Below, piece by piece: positions 44,150 to 53,777 of a stretch of DNA of 64,000 nt. The stretch covers positions 1-64,000 of the forward strand of contig DATGJP010000042.1 of NCBI GenBank assembly GCA_035295125.1, given 5' to 3'. How positions within the stretch are numbered: the first letter of the stretch is position 1; each line of letters starts with the position of its first letter. Source of the DNA: JAICMB01 sp035295125 (lineage in GTDB: Bacteria; Acidobacteriota; Terriglobia; Bryobacterales; Bryobacteraceae). The notes under the pieces are model-generated. The model saw nothing but the letters and a program-made list of their open reading frames with translations. It was not told the DNA's origin and did no database searches. A program made the position numbers and the translations under genes.

Positions 44150-44225
44150 GCAGGATGGAATCCTGCCGCCGGTTGGCAACCGGCGCAAAGGCGGGTTAGC
44201 AACCCGCAGCAGGCTAGCAGCCTGC
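44150..44225. repeat. Array of four consecutive 17-nt hairpins
   Basis: Four perfect inverted repeats in 76 bp, each with 7-bp arms and a 3-nt loop: GCAGGAT-GGA-ATCCTGC (44150-44166), GCCGGTT-GGC-AACCGGC (44168-44184), GCGGGTT-AGC-AACCCGC (44191-44207) and GCAGGCT-AGC-AGCCTGC (44209-44225). Arms differ between units but compensate within each unit, as in a structured or repeat-type element. It lies between the convergent ridA and O-antigen ligase genes. Confidence 0.85.
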
Positions 44226-44265
44226 ATTCCATGCCGAATGAAGCCCGACGTTCCCAAAACTAGGC

Positions 44266-45465
44266 TCAGACAGCGCTAACTTCTTCAGAAGCGATCGCCA
44301 CATAACCAAACGCCATTACCGCCAGAAACATCATCAGAGGTTCGCTATCGCCGAGGTTATACTCGAAAAACCCCTCGGCCAGCATCGCGATCATCACCGC
44401 GATCGCTCCGTGAAGCACAAATCGGGCGTCACCCGCCACAATCTTGCGCCGTAGTGCCATCGCGAAATCGCGCACCATCTTCCCCAGCATCCAAAGTAGC
44501 GCCAGCAATGCCGGAATGCCGCGCTCCGCGGGGTATTGCAGATAGATATTATGCAAGTGCCCGTACCATCCTTCGGGCAAGGGGCGTTGCACATCCGCGG
44601 GAAGGTAGCGATCGAACTGGGGCTTGATCTGTTCGGGTCCGATCCCGAACCAGGGGTGCGCCTTCACCATCGCGAGGCCCGTCCGGCGCGTGATTGCGCG
44701 GTGCATATTTGAATCGGTTTGGCCGTGCGGCTGAAAGACCGAGACGATGCGCTCGCGCAAAGGGCCGATGAGCAGACCGAGGGCCAGGACTACCGGGGCC
44801 AATGCGACGATCCAGCGCTTCCACAGCCAGACCAGGTACAAAGCCCCGAGCGGGAATCCCAGGAGAAAAATGCTCCGGGTCATCCCGAGCACAAGCGAGA
44901 GTATCAGAATCGCAACGCATGCCCATCCGGCAGCCTTCCAGCGGCGCTCGGATGAGAGAAACAGGAACGCCAGAAGCATCAGGAGAATAATCATCTCCTC
45001 GCCCCCGAACGTCATCCAGTGACTCGTGAATCCAGTGATCCGCTCCGACACGTAGTAGTCATAAAAGTTCTTGTGTAAGGCATGAGCCTGCTGATATTTC
45101 CTCCAGAACTGGAAGAAACTGACAAACGAAGAAACGGTGGCGACGGCGCCCCAGGCCAGCACAATTCCGCGAATCTGGGCAACCGACCGGAAGGTGCTGC
45201 ACACCAGCAGAAGCATGCAAAACAACGTGAGCTTGCGGATTTGTGGGGTACCGCTTCTGGGGTCGCCCGAAAGGAAAAGCGCCAGAAAGGTCCAGCCTAT
45301 GAAAATCGCCAAAGGAATTTTTACAGGTGGAAACCGAAGGCGCGTCCCGGAGATCAACAATATCGCTAACGCCACATAGAACAGCGTCTGGGATACGGCG
45401 ATGCTCACAGGAACAGCAACCACCGAGCCGCACGTCAGGTAAAAGGCGGCTTTCTGAAGGTTCAT
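44266..45465 (-). CDS. O-antigen ligase/polymerase-like membrane protein
   Basis: 399 residues with about ten membrane helices. The periplasmic loop GMVKAHPWFGIGPEQIKPQF followed by HLHNIYLQYPAERG matches the Wzy_C/WaaL signature (conserved Arg and His of the loop). Such enzymes join or polymerise undecaprenyl-linked glycans. It is isolated from other polysaccharide genes here, so the acceptor cannot be said. Confidence 0.88.
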   Translation of the reverse strand: MNLQKAAFYLTCGSVVAVPVSIAVSQTLFYVALAILLISGTRLRFPPVKIPLAIFIGWTFLALFLSGDPRSGTPQIRKLTLFCMLLLVCSTFRSVAQIRGIVLAWGAVATVSSFVSFFQFWRKYQQAHALHKNFYDYYVSERITGFTSHWMTFGGEEMIILLMLLAFLFLSSERRWKAAGWACVAILILSLVLGMTRSIFLLGFPLGALYLVWLWKRWIVALAPVVLALGLLIGPLRERIVSVFQPHGQTDSNMHRAITRRTGLAMVKAHPWFGIGPEQIKPQFDRYLPADVQRPLPEGWYGHLHNIYLQYPAERGIPALLALLWMLGKMVRDFAMALRRKIVAGDARFVLHGAIAVMIAMLAEGFFEYNLGDSEPLMMFLAVMAFGYVAIASEEVSAV

Positions 45466-45497
45466 GATATGTTCTGTAACTCTGTAGACTAGCAGGA

Positions 45498-45980
45498 ATG
45501 GAACTGTTTCTTCTCCGTCATGGATCGGCGGCGCCGGTCCGAACCGGGGAACAGGACGCTGACCGTTCGCTTACGGAGGAAGGCCGGCAGGAGGTGCGTC
45601 GGGTCATTGCCGCCGCGAGGCTGGCGAACGTATGTCCATCGCTCTTGATCTCCAGTCCTTATCAGCGCGCCTTGGAGTCCGCTTCGATTGCCGCGACCAT
45701 TCTGGATTGCAAGGAGCCGGTCCTCACGAGCGATGCGCTGAGACCCGAAGCCGACGTTCGCGACGCGTGGAACGAGGTGCGCGTTCATAGAGATGAACCT
45801 TCGATTCTCTTAATTGGACATAATCCGCTATTCAGTATGTTCGGCGCCTACCTGCTTGGAGTACCGGAGATGCAAGTGGACTTTCCGCAATCCGGCGTGA
45901 TGCGTGTCGACGTAGAAAATTTTGGAGTCGCCCCGCGAGGCGTGCTGAAGTGGCTCGTCACTCCGCGACTGGTTGTGTGA
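45498..45980 (+). CDS. sixA: Phosphohistidine phosphatase SixA-like
   Basis: 160 residues. MELFLLRHGSAAP carries the RHG histidine-phosphatase motif, SPYQRALESASI the second Arg, and ILLIGHNPLFSMFG the second catalytic His. The family acts on phosphohistidine of HPt domains or on small phosphoesters. AGGA lies 2 nt before the ATG. It diverges from the O-antigen ligase gene, and a carbonic-anhydrase-like gene follows. Confidence 0.88.
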   Translation: MELFLLRHGSAAPVRTGEQDADRSLTEEGRQEVRRVIAAARLANVCPSLLISSPYQRALESASIAATILDCKEPVLTSDALRPEADVRDAWNEVRVHRDEPSILLIGHNPLFSMFGAYLLGVPEMQVDFPQSGVMRVDVENFGVAPRGVLKWLVTPRLVV

Positions 45981-46019
45981 TTCGACAGCCGTCCGGGGAT
46001 AATAGAAACAGGAGCCTCT

Positions 46020-46484
46020 ATGGAAAAGGTCTTTCATTTCGACACTCCTCGGGAGAACTATCAATGCGATGCCGCGGTGGTGTGGTGCTTCGATAGTCGT
46101 TTCGAAATGGCCTTCAGGAAGTTTCTGAAGCGCCACGGTGTGGTGAATGCCGATCCCATTAAGGTGGCCGGTGGAGCAAAATCCCTGGCTTCTCCCGGGC
46201 ACGAAAACGATCGCGAATTCATATTGGGACAGATCCGCGCATCGATACGTCTGCACAATACGCGGCGCGTCATTCTGATGCTGCATTCCGACTGCGGTGC
46301 TTATGGGGGTCTCGCGAGCTTCGCCGATAACGAACGCGCCGAGGCAACTCATCACGAAGCCGAACTCGGGCGCGCCGCCGACAATTTGCGCGCGGCGATA
46401 CCCGGAATCGAAATTGAAACCTACTTCGTCGATTTTGAGGGTGTGTGGCGTACCGATCGCGAAACGACCGCTGCCGGACGCTAG
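46020..46484 (+). CDS. Small beta-carbonic-anhydrase-like protein
   Basis: 154 residues. CFDSR and HSDCG correspond to the beta-carbonic anhydrase zinc and active-site motifs (CxDSR and HxxC), with KVAGGAKSLA at the usual GG position. It is shorter than classical enzymes (about 200) and lacks the usual N-terminal helices. A Lys-rich FRKFLKRHG replaces a longer loop. Hydration of carbon dioxide is plausible but unproven. AGGAG precedes the ATG. Confidence 0.8.
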   Translation: MEKVFHFDTPRENYQCDAAVVWCFDSRFEMAFRKFLKRHGVVNADPIKVAGGAKSLASPGHENDREFILGQIRASIRLHNTRRVILMLHSDCGAYGGLASFADNERAEATHHEAELGRAADNLRAAIPGIEIETYFVDFEGVWRTDRETTAAGR

Positions 46485-46489
46485 CTGCT

Positions 46490-46543
46490 CAGGCGAAACC
46501 GCCTGCGCTGTCATTCGGTGGTGGGGCAGGCATTCAGCCTGCC
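46490..46543. repeat. Two hairpin repeats between carbonic-anhydrase-like and beta-helix genes
   Basis: CAGGCG-AAAC-CGCCTG (46490-46505, class A in reverse orientation) is followed by GGCAGGC-ATTCA-GCCTGCC (46525-46543) with a GGTGG leader. They are the same dispersed family as at 15888 and 49757. The second may precede the promoter of the next gene (TATAAC at 46566-46571). Confidence 0.7.
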
Positions 46544-46573
46544 GACTTTTTCACCCGCCCGCTGGTATAACGC

Positions 46574-47869
46574 TTGCTAGCTAGCCCCTTTCTACTGCTC
46601 ACAATTCCGCTGACTGGTATCTTTACCCTTCCGTCCGGGACAACCGAGGTACGTTCCGAAATCAGGATTCCGGAGGGCGCACACGATCTCAAAATTGTGG
46701 GGAATCACTCCCTGCTGCATGCGTCGGCTGGGTTTCAGGGCCGGGCGGTCCTGAGTTGTCATAACTGCCGCAGCATTGAATTGCGGGACTTTACGATTGA
46801 CGGAAACCGGGCCGCACTCGAAAAACCAATGCCCATGCCGCCGTCGAACGTCTCTTTTGCGCGGTTCTACGGCAACAACGGAATTCTGATCGAAAACAGC
46901 CGGGGCGTACGGATCGCGAACGCGCAATTCAAGAACATTACCAATTTCGCGGTTCTTGTAAGCGCATCCGGGGCGGTCACACTGTCGCATGTTTCTGTTG
47001 AAGACAGCGGCTCGCTCGATCCGAAGGGCCGCAATAATACCAGCGGCGGCGTTCTGCTCGAGGAAGGCACTTCCGACTTCACAGTTCGCGATTCGACCTT
47101 CAATCGCATCCGGGGAAATGCCGTTTGGACTCACTCCTGTTACGGCTCGCCGCGCAACGGCAAAGGCGAGATCGCCGGCAACACCTTTTCGGAGATCGGG
47201 CGCGATGCCATTCAGGTGGGACATGCGCACGATGTCGCCGTCACGCGAAACAAGGGTACGCGCATTGGCTACCCGCCCGCAATTGTGGACATTGAGCATC
47301 TGGCTGTGCCCGTCGCGGTCGACACCGCCGGTGATGTAAACAACTCCGTGTATTCGCTCAACACCTTTACCGAAATCGACGGCCAGTGCTTCGATCTCGA
47401 CGGCTTTCACAATGGGGAAGTGAGCAGTAATTCCTGCGCCAACCGGGGCAGGGCAGAGGACTACCCGTTCGGCCACTTCGGAATCGCTCTAAACAACGCC
47501 AACCCCGACATGCAGTCTCGTAACATCCGCATCGTCGACAATCTCCTTGAGGGCATGAAGTTTGGCGGTATCTTCGTGATCGGAAGCGGCCACCAGATTC
47601 TGCGTAATCGTCTGCTTAACGTCAACACGGCGCATTGCAACGACACACAGGCGAAATTTGGCTGCATTTGGAAGGCCGACGAACCGGACATGCTGCGTTC
47701 CGGTATTTACCTCAGCACAAGCGGCGCTCGTTCAGACCCTGCCAGGGACAACACGATCGAATCCAACACCATCACGGGGTGGGGAATGGGAAAATATTGT
47801 ATCCAGTCGGCTTCCGGTGTGAAACTGCAGCAAAATCACATTCGCCGCAACACGTGCTCAGCCCGATAA
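46574..47869 (+). CDS. Exported right-handed beta-helix protein
   Basis: 431 residues, TTG start; an in-frame TAA 4 nt upstream excludes a longer protein. The N-terminus ASPFLLLTIPLTGIF is a weak signal-type segment. The body consists of parallel beta-helix rungs such as GNNGILIENSRGVRIANAQF and SGGVLLEEGTSDFTVRDSTF, as in pectate-lyase and PL6-type folds. No catalytic residues could be assigned. A carbohydrate target is the usual expectation for the family. Confidence 0.8.
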   Translation: MLASPFLLLTIPLTGIFTLPSGTTEVRSEIRIPEGAHDLKIVGNHSLLHASAGFQGRAVLSCHNCRSIELRDFTIDGNRAALEKPMPMPPSNVSFARFYGNNGILIENSRGVRIANAQFKNITNFAVLVSASGAVTLSHVSVEDSGSLDPKGRNNTSGGVLLEEGTSDFTVRDSTFNRIRGNAVWTHSCYGSPRNGKGEIAGNTFSEIGRDAIQVGHAHDVAVTRNKGTRIGYPPAIVDIEHLAVPVAVDTAGDVNNSVYSLNTFTEIDGQCFDLDGFHNGEVSSNSCANRGRAEDYPFGHFGIALNNANPDMQSRNIRIVDNLLEGMKFGGIFVIGSGHQILRNRLLNVNTAHCNDTQAKFGCIWKADEPDMLRSGIYLSTSGARSDPARDNTIESNTITGWGMGKYCIQSASGVKLQQNHIRRNTCSAR

Positions 47870-47925
47870 TAAGTAAGAAACAATTAGCAGTCCGCTGGAT
47901 CTCATAGCCAAGGAGTGGAGTATCT

Positions 47926-49752
47926 ATGAGCGTCTCCGTCTCACCATTTCACCAGCCGGCGGATGGTGCTCATTTCCTGCAGTTCTATCGGGGCGATGAA
48001 GAGGCCCTCAACCGGAACGTCACGGATTATCTCTGGACGGCCTGGAAGCGCGGCGAGGGTTTGCTCGTCGTGGCTTCTCACGACCATCTGGACAAGTTTG
48101 TCGCCCGCCTCAGAAGGCTGGGGATTGAAACCGCGGACGCGATACGGCGGGGCCTTCTGGTCTTGTTGGGAGCCGAACAGACCCTTGCCCAATTCATGGT
48201 TGACGGATCTCCCGACGCGGAACGTTTCGACCGCACCGTCGGTGCAACCGTGCGCGCAGTCAAGGCGCGGGCCGGCGGCACCGGAGTCAGCGCCTATGGA
48301 GAGATGGTCGGAGTCCTCTGGATAGCGGGACAATTCGAAGCTGCGGTCCGGCTGGAGGAGTTGTGGAATCATGCGCTTCGCGATTCCGGCATCAAGCTGT
48401 TTTGCGGCTATCCGATTGACATCCTGGGAAAGGAGTTTGAGAACCCTGCCGTTGACGCCCTGCTCTGCGCCCATACGCATTTGGTTCCGAGTGGCGCCGA
48501 GGGCGATCTCGATCGTGCGATAACCCGCGCAACACGCGAGTATGCCTGCACGGACATCCTGGACGACCCTGTGCTTTCGCAGTGCGGCGCCCCGATCGCA
48601 CTCCTACCTACCGCCGAATCGCGTATCCTGCGTTTACGGCAGACGCTTGATGGGGGTGCCGACGAGATACTCGCCAAGATCCGGCATTATTACGAAGGCG
48701 AGAAACGCTTCCGGGCGCTTGTCGAGAACGGTTCGGATGGAGTGTCTCTCCTCGATGACTCGGGAAGAATCTCCTACGCCAGTGCGCCCACGGCCAAAAT
48801 CTTAGGCTACAGCCCCGCCGATTTCATCGCGCGTAACGCTCTCGAATTCATCCACCATGAATCCTCGGAGCAGGCGTGCGAGGCTTTTGAACGCGCGCTG
48901 CATGTGCTCGAACCGATCGCGATTCAACTACAGGCGCGGCACCAGGATGGCGGATGGCGCTGGCTGGAGGTCACGTTTAGTAACCTCCTCGACGAACCCC
49001 ATGTTCGCGCGATCGTCGTGAATTTCCGCGATATCTCGGAGCAGAAGAGCGCTCAGGAAAAAATGCAGCGCGATACGGAGGCATTGGCCCGTTCCAACGC
49101 CGAACTCCAGGCATTTGCATATGCGGTCTCGCATGATTTGAAAGAGCCGCTGCGAACGGTCTGTGCTTTTACACAATTGCTGGTTCAAGACGAACAACTG
49201 GGTGAGCAGGGCAAGCAGTATGCCGCGTTCGTGGTCGATGGAGTCAAACGAATGTCGGCGTTGCTCGATGACCTGCTTTCGTTCGCCAGCTTGAACTCCA
49301 AGACACCCCCGGAATTGGTGAACCTTCGCAACGCGGCGGAGGCCGCGATCCAGAACCTGGAACAGTCGATTCGCGAAGCCGATGCAACCATCACTGTGGG
49401 AGAAATGCCGCAGGTGAGAGGGAAGGAGAGCCACTTGGTTCTCCTGTTTCAGAACCTGATCGGCAATGCGATCAAATACCACGGCGATCAACCTCCCCGG
49501 GTTGACCTCGCTGCGGACCGCTTCGGCTTGGGTTGGGTTGTGAAGGTCAGCGACAATGGTGTCGGAATTCCGCCCGAATACCAGGACCAGGTGTTCGGAC
49601 TGTTCAAGAGGCTGCAGACCGGTAGTGTGGATGGGACCGGTATTGGTTTGGCGATGTGTAAGAAGATCGTCGAAGGAATGGGCGGCCGAATCTGGGTTGA
49701 GTCGGAACCGGGCCGGGGATCGACGTTCTGCTTTACTGTTGCGCAGGTTTGA
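47926..49752 (+). CDS. MEDS-PAS sensor histidine kinase
   Basis: 608 residues, no membrane helix. Residues about 12-190 match the MEDS domain (HFLQFYRGDEEALNRNVTDY, then GYPIDILG) seen in methylotroph DcmR-type sensors. A PAS domain follows (about 255-375; FRALVENGSDGVSLLDDSGR). The HisKA box FAYAVSHDLKEPLRTVC holds the phospho-accepting His, and NLIGNAIKYHG, VSDNGVGIPPEY and GTGIGLAMCKKIVEGMGGR are the ATP-binding motifs. No response regulator is adjacent. AAGGAG precedes the start. Confidence 0.92.
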   Translation: MSVSVSPFHQPADGAHFLQFYRGDEEALNRNVTDYLWTAWKRGEGLLVVASHDHLDKFVARLRRLGIETADAIRRGLLVLLGAEQTLAQFMVDGSPDAERFDRTVGATVRAVKARAGGTGVSAYGEMVGVLWIAGQFEAAVRLEELWNHALRDSGIKLFCGYPIDILGKEFENPAVDALLCAHTHLVPSGAEGDLDRAITRATREYACTDILDDPVLSQCGAPIALLPTAESRILRLRQTLDGGADEILAKIRHYYEGEKRFRALVENGSDGVSLLDDSGRISYASAPTAKILGYSPADFIARNALEFIHHESSEQACEAFERALHVLEPIAIQLQARHQDGGWRWLEVTFSNLLDEPHVRAIVVNFRDISEQKSAQEKMQRDTEALARSNAELQAFAYAVSHDLKEPLRTVCAFTQLLVQDEQLGEQGKQYAAFVVDGVKRMSALLDDLLSFASLNSKTPPELVNLRNAAEAAIQNLEQSIREADATITVGEMPQVRGKESHLVLLFQNLIGNAIKYHGDQPPRVDLAADRFGLGWVVKVSDNGVGIPPEYQDQVFGLFKRLQTGSVDGTGIGLAMCKKIVEGMGGRIWVESEPGRGSTFCFTVAQV

Positions 49753-49756
49753 GGTG

Positions 49757-49778
49757 GCGCAGGCGGTTTCGCCTGCGC
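49757..49778. repeat. Hairpin repeat (class A) between kinase and smc genes
   Basis: A perfect 9-bp stem, GCGCAGGCG and CGCCTGCGC, around GTTT, starting 5 nt after the histidine-kinase stop and ending just before the stop of the convergent smc gene. Core sequence and GAGGTG leader match 15888-15909. Confidence 0.75.
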
Positions 49779-52700
49779 TTAGCTTGGCCGCACTTCCTGC
49801 AACGTCCGCTGGGCCGGGGGCGCGGGTGTCCCGTTCTGGAATTTCACCGACACGAGCTTTGAGATCCCAGGCTCCTGCATGGTTACCCCGTAAAGCGCTT
49901 GCGCCGACTCCATGGTCCGCTTCGCGTGGGTGATGACGATGAATTGCGTCTGGCTCGACATCTCCTTCAAAAGCCGTGTCAGCCGCTCAATATTGGGTTC
50001 GTCGAGTGGTGCGTCCACCTCGTCGAGGATGCAGAACGGGCTAGGCTGATATTGGAAGATCGCCATCAGCAGAGCCATGGCCGTCAGCGACTTCTCGCCG
50101 CCGGAAAGCAACAGCACGTTCTGCAGTTTCTTGCCCGGAGGCGAAGCCACGATGTCGATGCCCGACTCCGCGATGTTCTCCTCGTCAGTCAACCGCATTT
50201 CGCCCAATCCGCCGCCGAATAGCGTCGTGAACATTTCACGGAAGTTGATATTGATCGTCTGGAATGCTTCGGCGAAGCGCTTGCGCGATTCCGCGTCGAT
50301 CTCGTGAATGGCCTTCTCGGTGTCGCGAATGGAATCGAGCAGGTCCTGGCGCTGGGCGTTCAGGAAGTCGTAGCGTTGTTGCGCTTCCTGGTATTCTTCG
50401 AGCGCCGACGTATTCACCGGTCCGAGCGCGTCGATCTTCGCCCGTAATTCCTGGTACTGCTCCTCAGCCTCGTGAAGCGTGGTCTCGTCCGCGACCGTCT
50501 CTTCCGTGGAAGCCAACTCTTCGACCGGTGCGTTCAGCTCTTTGCGGCTCGTCTCGTCCAGGAACTTCAGCTCGGCCTGGCGCTTTACGAGTTCCAGTTC
50601 GACCTGGCTCCGTTTCTCCATCGCCGCTTGAGAATCGACACGCAGTTGCTTCAGGGCCTCCTCGACGGTCGCGAGGTCGGCGCGGGACGCCGTCTCCGCT
50701 TCGGCGAGCCGCCCGACAACTTCTTCAACCCCGGTGATGCGCTCCGCGAACTGATTCGCGCGTTGATCGAGCTCGATGTTGTCGGAAAGCAGCCGCGCCC
50801 GTTCGACGCCCAGGCGCTCCATCTCGGCGGCAATCCCTTGCCGGCGCGTAACAACTTCGCGAATCTGGTTCTCCAGCCGCGCCTGCGACGATCGCTCCGC
50901 GCGACGACGCTCTTCAAACCCTGCGAGGTCCGCCCGCAACTCGGCATGCTCGTCGCTGACCCGCTCTGCCTCGGCCTGCATCTCGTTGAAGTCTGTCCGC
51001 GACTGGTCGAGAACGTCTTCCTGCACGATTCGCGCGGCTTCCTTCTCGTCCACGAGCTGCACATTGCGTTCGCGCTGCTCGGTGGCTCTCTGCCGCTCCT
51101 GGCGAAGCCGGTCCAACTCCAGCCGGGCCACATTTAACCGCGACGTCGCACGCGAGAATTCTTCGCCGAGCTTGCGGCTTTCATGCTCCAGCGCCAGCGC
51201 TTCCTTTTCCTGCGTCTGCTGAGCGGCCCGCAGCCGATCGAGGTCTTCCGTCAGAAACGCGATCTCGTTCTCGAGATCCTCCAGCCGTTTCCTGGTGTCC
51301 TCCATGGCCTGCTGCTTGGCTGTCGCCTGCCGGGTGACTTCACGAAGTTCCCGCTTCAGACCCAGTGGACCGCTACCCTTCTTCTTACCGCCGCTGACCG
51401 CTTGTCCGTGATAACTCACGCCATCGGGCAGCAGGAAATGAACGTCCGGGTGAGCAATCGCGAGCTGCTGCGCGAGGGCGCGATCTTCCGCGAGATAGCA
51501 GTTCGCCAGCCGCGGCAATAAGCTGGCGGGCGCCTGGGTCAAGCCGTTGGTGAAGCGAATATGATCGCTCAGGCGCCCCAAGATTCCGGGATCGACAATC
51601 GGCTCATCGCTGGGCGCCGTTGAACCCTCTGCCTTCCACTCGACAAGAAACGTTGCACGGCCATCGAGTCCTTGCCGCATCAAATCGATACCGCGCTCGG
51701 CGTCCGGCCAATCCTTGACCACCACGTACTCCAGTTCCTCATGCAGGAACTCTTCCGTGGCCTTTTCGTAGTTGGCATCCACCTCGACGAAATCGGCCAG
51801 CACGCCGACGGGCTTGAAGTCTCGCGCCTGCCCCGATTCGATTGCGGTGAAAAGACGCTTTACGCTCTCCGTCGTGTAGCTGCGATGGGAAATGACTTGT
51901 TCCAGCGAGTCGCGGCGCGCGTTGATCTGCGATGCCTCGGCCCGCAACTGTTCGAGGTCGCGGCGCGTTTGGGCCGACTTGCTCTTGCGCACGCTCAGCT
52001 CTTCTTCCGCCTCCCGGCGCTGTGCAACGATCGACTGCAACTCCTGCTGCCGAGCCGAGATCTTCCGCGAGTTGTCGCCCCTCGCTGATTCAAGCCGGCT
52101 GAGATCTGCCAGCGCCGCTTCTTCCTCCCGCTGCGTGCGGGCGGTGTCGCGGTCCATCGCGGACAGGTACTCGTCAATTTGGGCGAGCTGGTTTTTCAGC
52201 GCCGACGCTTCACCGAGCAGCTTCAGAACCTGCTGGCGGCCGGTCTCCAGCGTGCGTGTCCGGTCCTGCAGCGACTTTTGAAGGGCCTCGCGTTCCGCCG
52301 TCTTGGCGGTGAGCAACTCCCGAGACGATTCCGTCTGCTGCTCCAACTCCGCCAAGGTTTGAACGTGCGTCGCCAGTTCCTGCTGGAACACATCCTGGCG
52401 CTTTTCCAACTCCTGGGCTTCGGTCTCACCTTGCCCCAGCCGATTCTCGATAGTGGCGATCTGCCGGGCCTGCGACTCCAATCTTCCGCGAGTGCGTTCC
52501 TGGTCGAGTTGCAGCTCCGACAACTGCTTGCGAGCCTCGGTCAATTCGGCATCGAGGCGGAAACACTGATCTTGCAGACGCTCGTGTTCGGTGTCGTTTT
52601 CGCCGACTTGTGTGGCCAGCGCCTGGTACTCGGAATTGGCGATGTTGAGGTCGAGCGCGGTTTTGGCGGCCTCGCGCTCCAGCATGCGGAAACGTCCGCT

Positions 52701-53510
52701 GAGCGCTTTACGCAACTGCGTCACCATTTCCTTGTGCAGTTCGTCGAAGCGCTTCGCCTTAGAAGCCTGGCGTTTGAGTGAGTTGACCTGACGGCCGACT
52801 TCTTCCAGGATGTCGAAGACGCGGGTCAGGTTCTGTTTGGCGCCTTCCAGCTTGGCTTCCGCGAGCCGCTTTCGCGTCTTAAACTTCGTAATGCCCGCCG
52901 CTTCCTCGATGACCGAGCGGCGATCCTGTGGCTTGTTGCTCAGAATCTGCCCAATTCGGCCCTGTTCGATGATCGCGTAGCTTTCCGGGCCCAGGCCGGT
53001 CCCCAGGAAGAGGTCCTGGATGTCGCGCAGGCGCGCCTGCTTGCCATTAATCAGGTATTCGCTTTCACCGGAGCGGAACAATCGCCGGGTGATCGTGACT
53101 TCCGAGGGACGATCGCCTTTAGAAGCGCGCCCGTTAGTGTGCGCACTCGCATGACCGTTAACATTTTCTTCGACATGCGCGGCGCCGTTGGCTGGAGGAG
53201 CAATGTCGGTATGACCGTTTCCGATGGCCGGCAGGTGCAGGGCAGGATCGATTAGCGTCATCGTAACCGATGCCATGCCGAGGGGCTTGCGCTCTCGCGT
53301 ACCGGCGAAGATAACGTCTTCCATCCGGCTGCCGCGAAGGGTCTTAGCCGACTGCTCGCCAAGCACCCAACTGATCGCATCGCTCAGGTTGGATTTTCCA
53401 CAACCATTGGGTCCGACAACGGCGGCGATCCCGGAGCCGTTGAACCGCATCTCGGTCTTCTCAAAGAAGGACTTGAAGCCGTGAAGTTCGACTCGCTTCA
53501 GTTTCAGCAA
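49779..53510 (-). CDS. smc: Chromosome segregation ATPase SMC
   Basis: 1243 residues. Walker A VVGPNGCGKSNLSDAISWVL near the N-terminus; the signature LLSGGEKSLTAMALLMAIF and Walker B FCILDEVDAPLD near the C-terminus. Two long coiled coils flank the hinge (about residues 520-670, PVGVLADFVEVDANYEKATE). An insertion of about 40 residues, Asn-Gly-His-rich (ANGAAHVEENVNGHASAH), interrupts the N-terminal ATPase lobe near residue 100-140. SMC compacts and segregates chromosomes with ScpAB. Probably monocistronic. Confidence 0.95.
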   Translation of the reverse strand: MLKLKRVELHGFKSFFEKTEMRFNGSGIAAVVGPNGCGKSNLSDAISWVLGEQSAKTLRGSRMEDVIFAGTRERKPLGMASVTMTLIDPALHLPAIGNGHTDIAPPANGAAHVEENVNGHASAHTNGRASKGDRPSEVTITRRLFRSGESEYLINGKQARLRDIQDLFLGTGLGPESYAIIEQGRIGQILSNKPQDRRSVIEEAAGITKFKTRKRLAEAKLEGAKQNLTRVFDILEEVGRQVNSLKRQASKAKRFDELHKEMVTQLRKALSGRFRMLEREAAKTALDLNIANSEYQALATQVGENDTEHERLQDQCFRLDAELTEARKQLSELQLDQERTRGRLESQARQIATIENRLGQGETEAQELEKRQDVFQQELATHVQTLAELEQQTESSRELLTAKTAEREALQKSLQDRTRTLETGRQQVLKLLGEASALKNQLAQIDEYLSAMDRDTARTQREEEAALADLSRLESARGDNSRKISARQQELQSIVAQRREAEEELSVRKSKSAQTRRDLEQLRAEASQINARRDSLEQVISHRSYTTESVKRLFTAIESGQARDFKPVGVLADFVEVDANYEKATEEFLHEELEYVVVKDWPDAERGIDLMRQGLDGRATFLVEWKAEGSTAPSDEPIVDPGILGRLSDHIRFTNGLTQAPASLLPRLANCYLAEDRALAQQLAIAHPDVHFLLPDGVSYHGQAVSGGKKKGSGPLGLKRELREVTRQATAKQQAMEDTRKRLEDLENEIAFLTEDLDRLRAAQQTQEKEALALEHESRKLGEEFSRATSRLNVARLELDRLRQERQRATEQRERNVQLVDEKEAARIVQEDVLDQSRTDFNEMQAEAERVSDEHAELRADLAGFEERRRAERSSQARLENQIREVVTRRQGIAAEMERLGVERARLLSDNIELDQRANQFAERITGVEEVVGRLAEAETASRADLATVEEALKQLRVDSQAAMEKRSQVELELVKRQAELKFLDETSRKELNAPVEELASTEETVADETTLHEAEEQYQELRAKIDALGPVNTSALEEYQEAQQRYDFLNAQRQDLLDSIRDTEKAIHEIDAESRKRFAEAFQTININFREMFTTLFGGGLGEMRLTDEENIAESGIDIVASPPGKKLQNVLLLSGGEKSLTAMALLMAIFQYQPSPFCILDEVDAPLDEPNIERLTRLLKEMSSQTQFIVITHAKRTMESAQALYGVTMQEPGISKLVSVKFQNGTPAPPAQRTLQEVRPS

Positions 53511-53777
53511 AGGACCAGTCCCCTCCCAAAAAAGTTCGTTTCTCGGGGGATGAATCTTATGGTAGTCGGGTTTCGCGGCAAAGTAAAGCGGGTCCCCTAC
53601 GAGATGTTGTGCCTCAATTCAAGCAACCCCAATATCTGCTACTGCTTCCGCCATTAAAAATTCTCAAGAAACAGATCCGATCATGAGGCTTCTTAGTGAT
53701 TGTAAGTCAACGAATACCGTGGCTGCGCTGCGGGCCGAACCCTGCGCACAGCCAACCATGCATCAGAAAGGAGTTCA

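Noticed and set aside
44150..44225. CRISPR-like appearance of regularly spaced repeats
   Set aside because: The units are different palindromes, not identical repeats with unique spacers, and no cas genes are present.
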